Assembly (NCBI GenBank): GCA_002716045.1 | Contig: PAZC01000010.1 | Coordinates: forward strand, 1 to 40,135 | DNA: 40,135 nucleotides | Direction of reading: 5' to 3' | Source of the DNA: Opitutia bacterium | GTDB lineage: Bacteria > Verrucomicrobiota > Verrucomicrobiia > Opitutales > Seribacteraceae | Shown: piece by piece, positions 7,667 to 15,540 of the stretch | Layout of the letters: every line of letters begins with the position of its first letter | Position numbering within the stretch: the first letter of the stretch is position 1 | Program-made: the position numbers and the translations under genes | Notes under the pieces: generated by a model | Seen by the model: the letters and a program-made list of their open reading frames with translations, nothing else | The model's database searches: none | Told to the model about the DNA's origin: nothing

Positions 7667-9247
7667 ATGAGTGATTCGAGGGTGACGGGCAATCCTTTCT
7701 TTGGCCACTTGGGGAATCTCAATTTGAAGGTTGCAAGAAGGGCTCTTTTGCGGCTTCTTCAAAGGCTTATGCCAAAGGATTGGCTGAAAGGGATCAACGA
7801 CTACTATGACGTCGTGGTAGTGGGCAGCGGACTAGCTGGCTTAACGGGTGCCAATGCGCTCGCAAAGGCAGGCCATTCCGTGCTCTTGCTTGAGCACCAC
7901 TACCAGTTCGGTGGATTGGCCACCTGGTTCAAGCGAGCCGGGGGTCATATCTTCGATATCTCGCTACATGGGTTTCCCTTCGGCATGATCAAGTCTTGCC
8001 GCAAGTACTGGACCAAGGAAATCTCCGATTCCATCGTCCAATTGAAGAACATTCGCTTCGTAAATCCGCAGTTTGATCTGGGGACGACTTTTGACCGTTG
8101 GGACTTTACCCGTCTGCTGCATGAGAAGTTCAAGGTGGCGAAGGAGCGTGTGGAAGCCTTTTTCGAGCACCTGCGCCAAATGAACTACTTTGACCGTGAC
8201 GACCGCACGACGGGCGAGATGTTCGAGGAGTTCTTTCCCGGCCGTGATGACGTCAAGCGGTTGTTGATGGAGCCAATTGCCTATGCCAATGGATCCACCT
8301 TGGACGATCCGGCGATCACCTATGGCATCGTGTTTTCCAATTTCATGAGCAAGGGAGTCTTCACCTTTCAGGGCGGCACCGACGTTCTGATCAAGAAGAT
8401 GGTGCGTGAATTGCGGAGTAACGGAGTGGATCTTCGCCGCCGTTGCCTGGTGGAGAAAGTGATCACCGAGCAACGTGACGGAAAGCCCTGTGTTCGTGGG
8501 ATCCGGGTGAACGGGCGCGAAGTGGCTTGCCGGGCAGTGCTGTCCAATGCCAACGTCAAGGACACCATCGATCGCCTGCTGGGCAAAGAGAAGTTGCCGG
8601 CCAGCTTTCGCAAGGCAAGCGAGGGAGTGCGTACGAACTCCAGTTCATGCCAAGTTTATTTCGGCCTCAGCAAGGGGGCCAAGATACCGCACGTCGGCGA
8701 CCTGATTTTCGTGTCTGACTCGGAAGTGTTTTCGAGCGATGAACTGGTGGACCGCCGCACCACCAGCCGCACGTTCTCCATTTATTATCCCGAGACCCGG
8801 CCCCACTTGAAGGAACCGCGCTACGCCATTGTGGCCTCGCTTAATGCCAAGTGGACCGATTGGGATGAATTGACGCCCGAGGAATACGAACAAGAGAAAG
8901 AGCGCCTCTGCGAGGAGTCTCTGGAATCACTGGAACGCATTATCCCCGGCATTCGATCGAAAATCGATCACGTCGAGGCGGCAACTCCCCGCACCATACA
9001 TCATTATACCCGGCACGTCGGGGGAACCTCATTCGGCACGAAGTTCGAGGGGCTGGAAGTTTCCACAAAGTTGCCTGAGGCAGCCCCGGGCTTGTTTCAT
9101 GCAGGTTCCGTTGGCATTATCATGTCAGGCTGGCTGGGAGCCATCAACTATGGCGTGATAACGGCAAACAAGATGGACCAATATCTTCGCTCCACTGAAC
9201 GGGGCACCGATCCGGTTGAGTCTCCCCCGGAGCTCGGGAACTCCTGA
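7667..9247 (+). CDS. CrtI/retinol-saturase-like FAD-dependent oxidoreductase
   Basis: 526 aa from the ATG at 7667. An internal ATG at 7769, with AAAGG just upstream, would remove a 34-residue basic extension and put the Rossmann motif about 20 residues in, so it is a serious alternative start. FAD-binding signature [20 protein letters not shown] (GxGxxG at 53-58), then Glu76 in LLLEHH for the ribose, and FGGLATW. The C-terminus has the second FAD motif [21 protein letters not shown]. The family includes phytoene desaturases, carotenoid isomerases and retinol saturases, all acting on hydrophobic polyenes at the membrane. It begins a five-gene plus-strand run (40 nt to fabZ-like), so a lipid or polyunsaturated hydrocarbon substrate is likelier than a carotenoid; no phytoene synthase is present. 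Substrate not determinable. Confidence 0.85.
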   Translation: MSDSRVTGNPFFGHLGNLNLKVARRALLRLLQRLMPKDWLKGINDYYDVVVVGSGLAGLTGANALAKAGHSVLLLEHHYQFGGLATWFKRAGGHIFDISLHGFPFGMIKSCRKYWTKEISDSIVQLKNIRFVNPQFDLGTTFDRWDFTRLLHEKFKVAKERVEAFFEHLRQMNYFDRDDRTTGEMFEEFFPGRDDVKRLLMEPIAYANGSTLDDPAITYGIVFSNFMSKGVFTFQGGTDVLIKKMVRELRSNGVDLRRRCLVEKVITEQRDGKPCVRGIRVNGREVACRAVLSNANVKDTIDRLLGKEKLPASFRKASEGVRTNSSSCQVYFGLSKGAKIPHVGDLIFVSDSEVFSSDELVDRRTTSRTFSIYYPETRPHLKEPRYAIVASLNAKWTDWDELTPEEYEQEKERLCEESLESLERIIPGIRSKIDHVEAATPRTIHHYTRHVGGTSFGTKFEGLEVSTKLPEAAPGLFHAGSVGIIMSGWLGAINYGVITANKMDQYLRSTERGTDPVESPPELGNS

Positions 9248-9286
9248 CCCAACTGCTTGATAACTTCTTCAACCTAGGCATTCGTC

Positions 9287-9727
9287 ATGGAGGAAATTCA
9301 TCGCCGCATACCACATCGTCCGCCATTTCTTTTCGTGGACGAGATTGTTGAAATAACTGATCTCGGAGCCACCACTCGCCTCAACGTTCGGGCGGACTTC
9401 CCGTTTTTCGAGGGGCATTATCCAGGTAACCCCATCATGCCGGGAGTACTGCTATGCGAGTCGGTTTTTCAAACCGGGGCGATCTACTTGGCTGAAAAAT
9501 TGGGGGCGTCCGCTCTCGATGCAACAAAGGTGGACCCCGTTCTTTCCCGTATTCGCGATGCCCGCTTCAAGCGCATGATCCTTCCCGGCGACTTGATTGA
9601 GATAGAGGTTACCGAAAAAGAGCAGATGGGGAAATTTTACAACATGGCGGGAGAAATCCGCAAGGAGGGGAAGACTGCAGTCACGGTGGCTTTCGCCTTG
9701 GCCATGATTCCCAAGGAGGAATCGTAG
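9287..9727 (+). CDS. fabZ: FabZ-like 3-hydroxyacyl-ACP dehydratase (hotdog fold)
   Basis: 146 aa, typical FabZ length. Motifs: IPHRPPFLFVDEIVEI at the N-terminus and FFEGHYPGNPIMPGVLLCE, containing the catalytic His in GHYPGNP and the Glu of LCE on the central hotdog helix. It dehydrates beta-hydroxyacyl-ACP to trans-2-enoyl-ACP. It is not among lpx or other fab genes; instead it lies 6 nt before a FabI-like gene and upstream of oleA. It may therefore be a pathway-dedicated paralogue rather than the housekeeping FabZ, and the symbol denotes family only. Confidence 0.85.
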   Translation: MEEIHRRIPHRPPFLFVDEIVEITDLGATTRLNVRADFPFFEGHYPGNPIMPGVLLCESVFQTGAIYLAEKLGASALDATKVDPVLSRIRDARFKRMILPGDLIEIEVTEKEQMGKFYNMAGEIRKEGKTAVTVAFALAMIPKEES

Positions 9728-9733
9728 AGCACC

Positions 9734-10540
9734 ATGAGTTTCTTGGGTCTGGAGGGGAAACGCTTCCTTGTCCTGGGCGTGGCCAATCGCAAAAGCGTGG
9801 CTTGGGCCGTGTCTCAAATACTGGAAGAGGAAGGGGCCGAGGTAATCTATTCGGTTCGTAGTGAAAAGCGACGAGAGGAAACGGCGAAGTTCCTCGAGGG
9901 CCGAACCGTTCACGTTTGCGAGGTGGAGGAAAAGGATGAGATCGCTCGTCTGGCGGAAGCCCTTGGCTCAAATGACCAAGCCCCACTCGACGGCATCCTC
10001 CATTCCATAGCCTTCGCCAACTATTCCGAAGGCTTGAAGCCATTCCACGAGACTAATCGGGAGGACTTTCTGCAAGCCACCCAGATCACTGCTTTCTCAC
10101 TGGTGGAGATTGCCAATGCCTGCAAACCGCTCCTCAATCCGGATGCCTCGGTGGTGACCATTGGCATTTCATCGACGCAGGTTACGGCCGAGAACTACGG
10201 TTACGTGGCGCCGATCAAGGCAGCCCTCGAGACTTCCGTGCGATACTTGGCTAAATCCTTCTCGGCGGATTCCGAGGTGCGTTTCAATTCCGTCAACGCA
10301 GGTCCATTGAAAACAAGTGCCTCTGCCGGCATACCCGGTTACCTCGAGAACTATCTCTACGCGGAGAAACTCACTTTCCGAAAGCGAGCTCTTGCCACCG
10401 GCGAGGTTGCCAACTTGGCGACTTTTCTGCTCAGTCCGCGTGCCAGTGGAATAAACGGGCAAGGCATCGTGATCGACGCTGGCATGGGATTCAATTATTT
10501 CGACAAGGAAGTCGTCCGCTCCGCCACGAAACCCGAGTAG
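9734..10540 (+). CDS. fabI: FabI-like enoyl-ACP reductase (short-chain dehydrogenase fold)
   Basis: 268 aa. The Rossmann region reads LGVANRKSVAWAVSQ, the FabI variant of the glycine-rich motif (GxxxxxSxA). The active site has Tyr-x6-Lys in NYGYVAPIKAALE, the FabI spacing rather than the Y-x3-K of ordinary SDRs. The segment ETSVRYLAKSF and the C-terminal INGQGIVIDAGMGF are also FabI-type. It reduces trans-2-enoyl-ACP with NAD(P)H in type II fatty acid synthesis. With the preceding dehydratase it supplies two consecutive steps of a chain-elongation cycle. Only 13 nt separate it from oleA, so one transcript is likely. Confidence 0.88.
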   Translation: MSFLGLEGKRFLVLGVANRKSVAWAVSQILEEEGAEVIYSVRSEKRREETAKFLEGRTVHVCEVEEKDEIARLAEALGSNDQAPLDGILHSIAFANYSEGLKPFHETNREDFLQATQITAFSLVEIANACKPLLNPDASVVTIGISSTQVTAENYGYVAPIKAALETSVRYLAKSFSADSEVRFNSVNAGPLKTSASAGIPGYLENYLYAEKLTFRKRALATGEVANLATFLLSPRASGINGQGIVIDAGMGFNYFDKEVVRSATKPE

Positions 10541-10553
10541 GTTCGTTTTCAAG

Positions 10554-11582
10554 ATGCGTTTCAGCAACGTAGCCATCGAGGCCATGGCCTATTCCTTGCC
10601 GCCGGAGACATGGAGTTCGGCTGAAATCGAGGAGAAACTTTCTCCCCTGTACGATCGATTGAACCTGCCTCAAGGTCGGCTCGAGTTGATGACGGGAATT
10701 CGCGAGCGTCGTTTTTGGCCCGCTTCCTATCGTCCGTCGGAGGCCAGCGCCGAGGCTGGCAATGCCTTGCTGAAAGCAGGAGTGGATGGAGGCGAAGTGG
10801 ATCTTCTCGTTCATTCCGCGGTCTGCCGCGACCGGCTGGAACCTGCAACAGCCTCCTACGTTCATGGTCTCATGGGACTTGGTTCGCGCACTCAAATCCT
10901 TGATGTCTCCAATGCATGCCTGGGGTTTCTCAATGCCGTGATCCTGGCAGGCGGCCTGATTGAAAGCGGACAAATAAAGAGAGCCGTCATAGTGGCCGGC
11001 GAGAACGGTCGTCCCTTGGTAGACCGCACCATAGAGATTCTCAACCAAGGCGACTTGGACCGCAAGGCGATCAAACCTTATTTCGCCAATCTCACCATCG
11101 GGGCTGGAGCGGTGGCATGGTCGGTGGTTCACCGTGACTTGCTGGATAGGGGAGCTCCTCTCTTGGGTGAGGGCATCGTCGAGACCGATACGAGCAGCAA
11201 CGAGCTTTGCCAAGGTGACTCGGCTGGTAATGCCCTCGAGATGCAAACTGATTCGGAGGAATTGCTGCATGCGGGAATTGCCGTGGCAGAACGAGCTTGG
11301 GTTCAGTTCGCCGCCCTTGCCGGATGGAGTGCCGATACACCCGATCTTGTCGTGACGCACCAAGTGGGCAAAGCCCATACCCAAGCGCTATTCGAAGCCG
11401 TAGGGCTGGATCCCGCAAAGAACTACTCCACCTTCGAGACTCTTGGTAACGTTGGTTCCGTCTCACTGCCGATCACTTATGCGATGGCTCGGGAGCAAGG
11501 CCTTGTCTCAACGGCACAATCCACTCTCCTGATGGGGATTGGCAGTGGTTTGTCAGCCATTCTTCATTCTGTCATCCATTGA
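10554..11582 (+). CDS. oleA: OleA-type acyl-CoA head-to-head condensing enzyme (thiolase superfamily)
   Basis: 342 aa. OleA performs a non-decarboxylative Claisen condensation of two fatty acyl-CoAs to a 2-alkyl-3-ketoacid, the first step of long-chain olefin synthesis. Several features separate this from plain FabH. The N-terminus (MRFSNVAIEAMAYSLPP) and the segment GIRERRFWP resemble OleA. The nucleophile is Cys122 in DVSNACLGF. Glu96 in RDRLEPATAS corresponds to the essential OleA Glu117, with the same 26-residue spacing to the Cys. His269 (THQVGKAHT) and Asn299 (LGNVGSVSLP) are 30 residues apart, as in Xanthomonas OleA from memory. Its TGA overlaps the next gene's TTG (TTGA), so the pair is translationally coupled. 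FabH or ketone-forming OleA variants remain possible. Confidence 0.85.
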   Translation: MRFSNVAIEAMAYSLPPETWSSAEIEEKLSPLYDRLNLPQGRLELMTGIRERRFWPASYRPSEASAEAGNALLKAGVDGGEVDLLVHSAVCRDRLEPATASYVHGLMGLGSRTQILDVSNACLGFLNAVILAGGLIESGQIKRAVIVAGENGRPLVDRTIEILNQGDLDRKAIKPYFANLTIGAGAVAWSVVHRDLLDRGAPLLGEGIVETDTSSNELCQGDSAGNALEMQTDSEELLHAGIAVAERAWVQFAALAGWSADTPDLVVTHQVGKAHTQALFEAVGLDPAKNYSTFETLGNVGSVSLPITYAMAREQGLVSTAQSTLLMGIGSGLSAILHSVIH

Positions 11583-12469
11583 AACTGCCCCCGGAGGTCA
11601 TCGAGGAGTACCCTTTTGAGGGAAACTTCATGCAATTGCAGCATGGGCATCGCTTGCATTATTTGGACGAGGGAGAAGGGGAGGGGGCTCCCATTCTCAT
11701 GCTGCACGGGAATCCCACTTGGTCTTTTCTTTATCGTAACCTCGTGCTTTCCCTGCGTCAGGAGGCACGTTGCCTCGTTCCTGACCACTTGGGCTGCGGA
11801 TTGTCAGACAAGCCCGATCATCTTGATTTTCCCTATGACTTGGCTTCCCACGTCGAGAACCTGCGGGAGTTTCTTGATCAGCTGGATGTAGACAAGGTGC
11901 GTCTCGTCCTCCACGATTGGGGTGGAGCCATCGGGTTCGGCGCCTTTCGCGACCAACCGGAACGGGTCGAGAGCATCGTTCTCCTGAACACAGCTGCTTT
12001 TCGGTCGAACCTTTGTCCTTGGAGAATCAAGATTTGTCGAATTCCGTGGATTGGGGCCTTGCTTGTCCGCGGATTCAACGGTTTCGCCGGCCCCGCCATC
12101 CATATGGCTGTGACCAAGCCTTTGTCTCGAGCTGCCCGCCAAGGTTTTCTTTTCCCTTATGATTCTTGGGCCAATCGCGTGGCTGTTTGGCGATTTGTCC
12201 GAGATATACCCCTGTCATCATCTCATTCCTCGATGGCTTTGCTCACGGATATCGAGGACAAGCTGAAACACTTCCAAAACCATTCCGTGACTGCTTGCTG
12301 GGGAGGCAAGGACTTCTGTTTTAATCATGAATACCTTCGTAAATGGAATAATATATTTCCAGAAATGGATGCCAATCTTTATTCAGAGGCGGGCCACTAC
12401 GTACTGGAGGACGCTGGAAAAGAGGCTATCCAAGCAATCGGCGATGCCCTGCGAAATGTCGAAACTTAA
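11579..12469 (+). CDS. oleB: OleB-type alpha/beta hydrolase (haloalkane-dehalogenase-like, beta-lactone decarboxylase)
   Basis: 296 aa, TTG start at 11579 in a TTGA overlap with oleA. Alpha/beta-hydrolase fold with HGNPTWSFLYR (oxyanion region), nucleophile Asp113 in VLHDWGGAIGF and catalytic His near 278 in SEAGHYVLED. These are haloalkane-dehalogenase-like features that OleB shares. In Ole pathways OleB decarboxylates the beta-lactone made by OleC to a cis-olefin. The assignment rests on the direct coupling to oleA; alone the protein could be called a dehalogenase. It is the last gene of the run, followed 9 nt later by convergent malQ, so oleC and oleD are not adjacent. Confidence 0.8.
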   Translation: MKLPPEVIEEYPFEGNFMQLQHGHRLHYLDEGEGEGAPILMLHGNPTWSFLYRNLVLSLRQEARCLVPDHLGCGLSDKPDHLDFPYDLASHVENLREFLDQLDVDKVRLVLHDWGGAIGFGAFRDQPERVESIVLLNTAAFRSNLCPWRIKICRIPWIGALLVRGFNGFAGPAIHMAVTKPLSRAARQGFLFPYDSWANRVAVWRFVRDIPLSSSHSSMALLTDIEDKLKHFQNHSVTACWGGKDFCFNHEYLRKWNNIFPEMDANLYSEAGHYVLEDAGKEAIQAIGDALRNVET

Positions 12470-12478
12470 CTATTATGT

Positions 12479-14044
12479 CTAATTGTTGCGAGGCTTTGGC
12501 AATCGCCCGGTGATTTCGGTTTGTTGGCGAAGGTATTCAGCTGTTTCCAGCTTGAGACGTGAGAGTTGAGTGTCGGTGATTCTCCAAGTCCAATTACCTG
12601 AGGGGGTGCCTGGTACGTTGAAACGGGCTTCCGACCCCAATGCGAGAAGGTCTTGAGCGGTAACAACAGCCAAGTTTGCCACGGAACGATAAGCGATTCG
12701 CAGCAAATCCCAGGGAGCGTCTTCGCCTGAGACATTGCAATAGCGGCGGAAATTGTCGCGGACCTCCTCGCTCGAGGACTCATACCAGCTGCGGGCCACG
12801 TCATTGTCGTGGGTTCCCACGTAGACTACTGTCTCAGGGGTTAGGTTGTGGGGTAGATAGAGATTGTCGGGATCTCCATCGAAGGCAAATTGAAGAACTG
12901 CCATTCCTGGCAAACCGCTTGATTGCCGCAATTGTAGCACTCCCTTGGTCAGAAGTCCGAGATCCTCGGCGAGAAAGGGCATATCCGGAAATCGTTTGCG
13001 GGCAGCGTCGAAGAATGCGATTCCCGGGCCCAGTTCCCATTGGCCCTTGCGAGCATCGCATTGATCAGTGGGAATGCTCCAGTAATCGTGAAAAGCCCTG
13101 AAGTGATCGATTCGCACGACGTCAAACAAACGAACTTGATGGGCAAGGCGATCCAACCACCATTGGAATCCGTCTTCCTGGTGAGTTTTCCAGTCATAGA
13201 GGGGATTTCCCCATAATTGGCCTTCGGGAGCGAAATAATCGGGTGGTACCCCTGAAACATGGGTGGGGCGCCTGTTTTCATTCAATTGAAAGAGTTCGGG
13301 GCGAGTCCAGACTTCGGCGCCGTCGGGGGCGGCATAGATGGGGATATCGCCGAGAATTCCTATGCCCAGCTCCTTTGCTCGCTTTCGCAGAAGCTTCCAC
13401 TGGCCGAAGAAAACGTATTGCAGAAACCGGTGCAGGAAAAGATTGTCGGCCAAGGATGGGTCTTCCAGTCGGTCACGGGCTTGCTCAAAAGAATTCTCGG
13501 CTGACGGCCATTCCCACCACGGCAGGTCTCCATGGGCAGACTTCAATGCTTGAAAAATAGCATAAGGCGTTAACCACGAATGGTTTAAATCCAAGAAAAC
13601 TTGCCAGTCCCCGTATAGAGAAGATAGTGATAGCTGGTTTGCCTGAAAACGCTTGGAAACGGCTTTGGCAAGGGGCCAGAACAGGGTGCGAATGGCATTG
13701 TAGTCGGTGGACTCATGGGAAAGAGACAAAAAGGGCTCCAATTCGCTTTCCTTTACTAGACCAGCTTTATGCAGGGGCTCCCAGTCGATGAAGTAGGGAT
13801 TTCCGGCTATCGAGGAAAAGGTTTGGTAAGGGGAGTCTCCAAATCCCGTTGGACCGACAGGGCATACCTGCCAATAGGAAAACCCGGTTTCTGCAAGAAA
13901 TTCCAGTAGGGAATGGGCTCCCGGACCCAAATTCCCTATCCCGAACCGTCCGGGCAGGCTGGAAACATGCAACAGAAGTCCGCTTGAACGGGATTTAATC
14001 CAAGCCGGAGCGTTGTCGACGGGATCGCTGCCAGGCTGTTCCAT
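12479..14044 (-). CDS. malQ: 4-alpha-glucanotransferase (amylomaltase, GH77)
   Basis: 521 aa from the ATG at 14044 (a TTG lies one codon upstream). Transfers alpha-1,4-glucan segments between maltodextrins in cytoplasmic maltose/glycogen metabolism. GH77 signatures: SSGLLLHVSSLPGRFGIG near the N-terminus, GDSPYQTFSSIAGNPYFID, nucleophile Asp313 in VRIDHFRAFHDYW, acid/base Glu360 in FLAEDLGLLT, and Asp413 in VGTHDND. It has the compact bacterial amylomaltase length with no N-terminal starch-binding modules. It lies downstream of lepB with a 113-bp gap containing inverted repeats that could be an operator. No obvious Shine-Dalgarno; a run of seven T precedes the start. Confidence 0.95.
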   Translation of the reverse strand: MEQPGSDPVDNAPAWIKSRSSGLLLHVSSLPGRFGIGNLGPGAHSLLEFLAETGFSYWQVCPVGPTGFGDSPYQTFSSIAGNPYFIDWEPLHKAGLVKESELEPFLSLSHESTDYNAIRTLFWPLAKAVSKRFQANQLSLSSLYGDWQVFLDLNHSWLTPYAIFQALKSAHGDLPWWEWPSAENSFEQARDRLEDPSLADNLFLHRFLQYVFFGQWKLLRKRAKELGIGILGDIPIYAAPDGAEVWTRPELFQLNENRRPTHVSGVPPDYFAPEGQLWGNPLYDWKTHQEDGFQWWLDRLAHQVRLFDVVRIDHFRAFHDYWSIPTDQCDARKGQWELGPGIAFFDAARKRFPDMPFLAEDLGLLTKGVLQLRQSSGLPGMAVLQFAFDGDPDNLYLPHNLTPETVVYVGTHDNDVARSWYESSSEEVRDNFRRYCNVSGEDAPWDLLRIAYRSVANLAVVTAQDLLALGSEARFNVPGTPSGNWTWRITDTQLSRLKLETAEYLRQQTEITGRLPKPRNN

Positions 14045-14074
14045 CAAAAAAAGAGGGGATTAAGAAAAGCGATA

Positions 14075-14127
14075 CACAACACATTGCACTGCAATACATA
14101 ACACAATTAGACATAATGCATGTTGTG
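14075..14127. promoter_or_regulatory. Nested inverted repeats upstream of malQ (possible operator)
   Basis: An exact 13-bp dyad, ATTGCA-C-TGCAAT, occupies 14083-14095. It lies inside a wider pair CACAACA (14075-14081) and TGTTGTG (14121-14127), in the lepB-malQ gap about 30-80 bp upstream of malQ's ATG. The position suits a repressor or activator site for malQ. No stem followed by a T-run is seen, so it is not a clear terminator for lepB. The regulator is unknown. Confidence 0.4.
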
Positions 14128-14157
14128 CGAAATTGGGTAAATGGAGCAAATGGGCGA

Positions 14158-15540
14158 TCAATCGGAGACGCCCCAGCGGCTGGTAAACGGATAATAGACA
14201 AAAAAGGCTCTGCCGACGACTTTTTTCTTGGGAACGAATCCCCAGGCGCGGCCGTCCAGGCTGTCCGGAGAATTGTCACCCATGGCGAACAAGGAGTTGG
14301 GTGGAATTTTCAACTTAGCTTGATTGTCTAGCAAACCGCTTGCTCGATAAGACGGATAACCTGACGGCGCTCTGCCGTCATTGGGATTTTGATTGAGGTA
14401 ATCCGCTGCCTTGCGGTTTTCGCCAAAAGCTTCGCATCCCTCGATTGGTTTTCCGTTAAGCATGAGTTTTCCCGGTGTGCCCTCATTGACGCCAAAGATT
14501 GTACCAGTTTGTTTGTTCGTCTGAATTTGCAGTGTATCACCTGGCACACCGACGAGACGCTTTATGTAATACTTGTCTTCACCAATCGCCCGCCAACCTA
14601 AATTATCCGGAGTAAGCCCCTTTTCTCTGAGTTCCTTGTTATACTCATCAATTTCGCCTGTCTGGAATACGATTGGATCCCCTACTCTGGGTTGGCGAAA
14701 GTTGTAAGTGAAGCGATCGACGAATAGCGCGTCGCCAAGAAGCACGTCGAAAGCCAGGACGTCCTCGTTGGCTTCATATGGTTTTTCTCTTAATTTGAAC
14801 ATGCCAGCATGCAAGGCGTCTTGTTTGTCGTTTGAGACAGCTTCGAATTTCTCGACGATAACGTCTTCCAGATCGAATTCGGCCGGTACCCTGAGGACAT
14901 GATCCAAACCTCCTATACTGAATGTGTATTGACGCACGTTGGTGGGGAAAACGAAAAATTTTCCCTCAGGGAAATAAGATCGCTCGACGGTATAATACTT
15001 TTGGTTGATCGAGCCAGACGCACCGCTTTGGCCGGGCAGCTTGAGGTAGAGATGCCCCTTTGCCTTGGCCTTGAAGCTGTAATGATCGGCCCCGAGCAAT
15101 ATCTTGCTTGCTACCCGTTTGGTAAAACCCGGCAATGTGGCTCCATCCTCGTAGATATGGGGTTTCATGCCATAATACGAGGGATACATCGAATTGGTTG
15201 GTATAATGAAGGGTTGCAGGAAAAAGCTCCTCACTCCAATTACCACAATGGCCGCGACGAGGAACATCTCCACGTTTTCGGTCCAACTTTTCTTGTGATA
15301 GAAGAAGTCGCCATGTCGCGCCGCGAGTTCGTCCACGGCCTCGATTCTTTCCGTTAGTTGCTCCTCGGGGCAATTCTTGTCACGGAAGTCAGCGTGTAGT
15401 TCGGCCATGGCCTGTTCCCAGTCCTCGACGTCCTCGGGCGTCATGAGGTCTCGTTTGTGAAAGAAAATCTTTTGGCCGATGCGAAGGACTTCCTTGGCGA
15501 TCTTGCGGAGTTTTCTGCGACTTATCTTTGGTTCTGTCAC
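14158..15540 (-). CDS. lepB: Signal peptidase I with large insertion
   Basis: 460 aa; GTG start at 15540 forms a GTGA overlap with the lepA stop. Removes signal peptides from exported proteins at the periplasmic face of the inner membrane. A basic cytoplasmic N-terminal region (1-85) precedes one transmembrane helix (about 90-110). Box B contains the nucleophile Ser117 (IIPTNSMYPS). The general-base lysine is in box D (YYIKRLVGVPGD, Lys327) and box E is MGDNSPDSLDGRAWGFV. The Ser-to-Lys distance is 210 residues against 55 in E. coli (Ser90/Lys145), so about 150 residues are inserted in the catalytic domain. The lepA-lepB order matches the classical operon. Confidence 0.95.
   Translation of the reverse strand: MTEPKISRRKLRKIAKEVLRIGQKIFFHKRDLMTPEDVEDWEQAMAELHADFRDKNCPEEQLTERIEAVDELAARHGDFFYHKKSWTENVEMFLVAAIVVIGVRSFFLQPFIIPTNSMYPSYYGMKPHIYEDGATLPGFTKRVASKILLGADHYSFKAKAKGHLYLKLPGQSGASGSINQKYYTVERSYFPEGKFFVFPTNVRQYTFSIGGLDHVLRVPAEFDLEDVIVEKFEAVSNDKQDALHAGMFKLREKPYEANEDVLAFDVLLGDALFVDRFTYNFRQPRVGDPIVFQTGEIDEYNKELREKGLTPDNLGWRAIGEDKYYIKRLVGVPGDTLQIQTNKQTGTIFGVNEGTPGKLMLNGKPIEGCEAFGENRKAADYLNQNPNDGRAPSGYPSYRASGLLDNQAKLKIPPNSLFAMGDNSPDSLDGRAWGFVPKKKVVGRAFFVYYPFTSRWGVSD

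Noticed and set aside
10491-11384. Minus-strand 297-codon frame antisense to oleA
   Set aside because: No motif is seen; the plus-strand gene has an intact active site.
10554-11582. FabH initiating fatty acid synthesis
   Set aside because: The Glu96, Cys122, His269 and Asn299 pattern and the N-terminal sequence fit OleA better, though this was judged by eye.
11579-12469. Haloalkane dehalogenase
   Set aside because: Sequence motifs fit, but direct coupling to an OleA gene makes OleB the better explanation; the two families are close.
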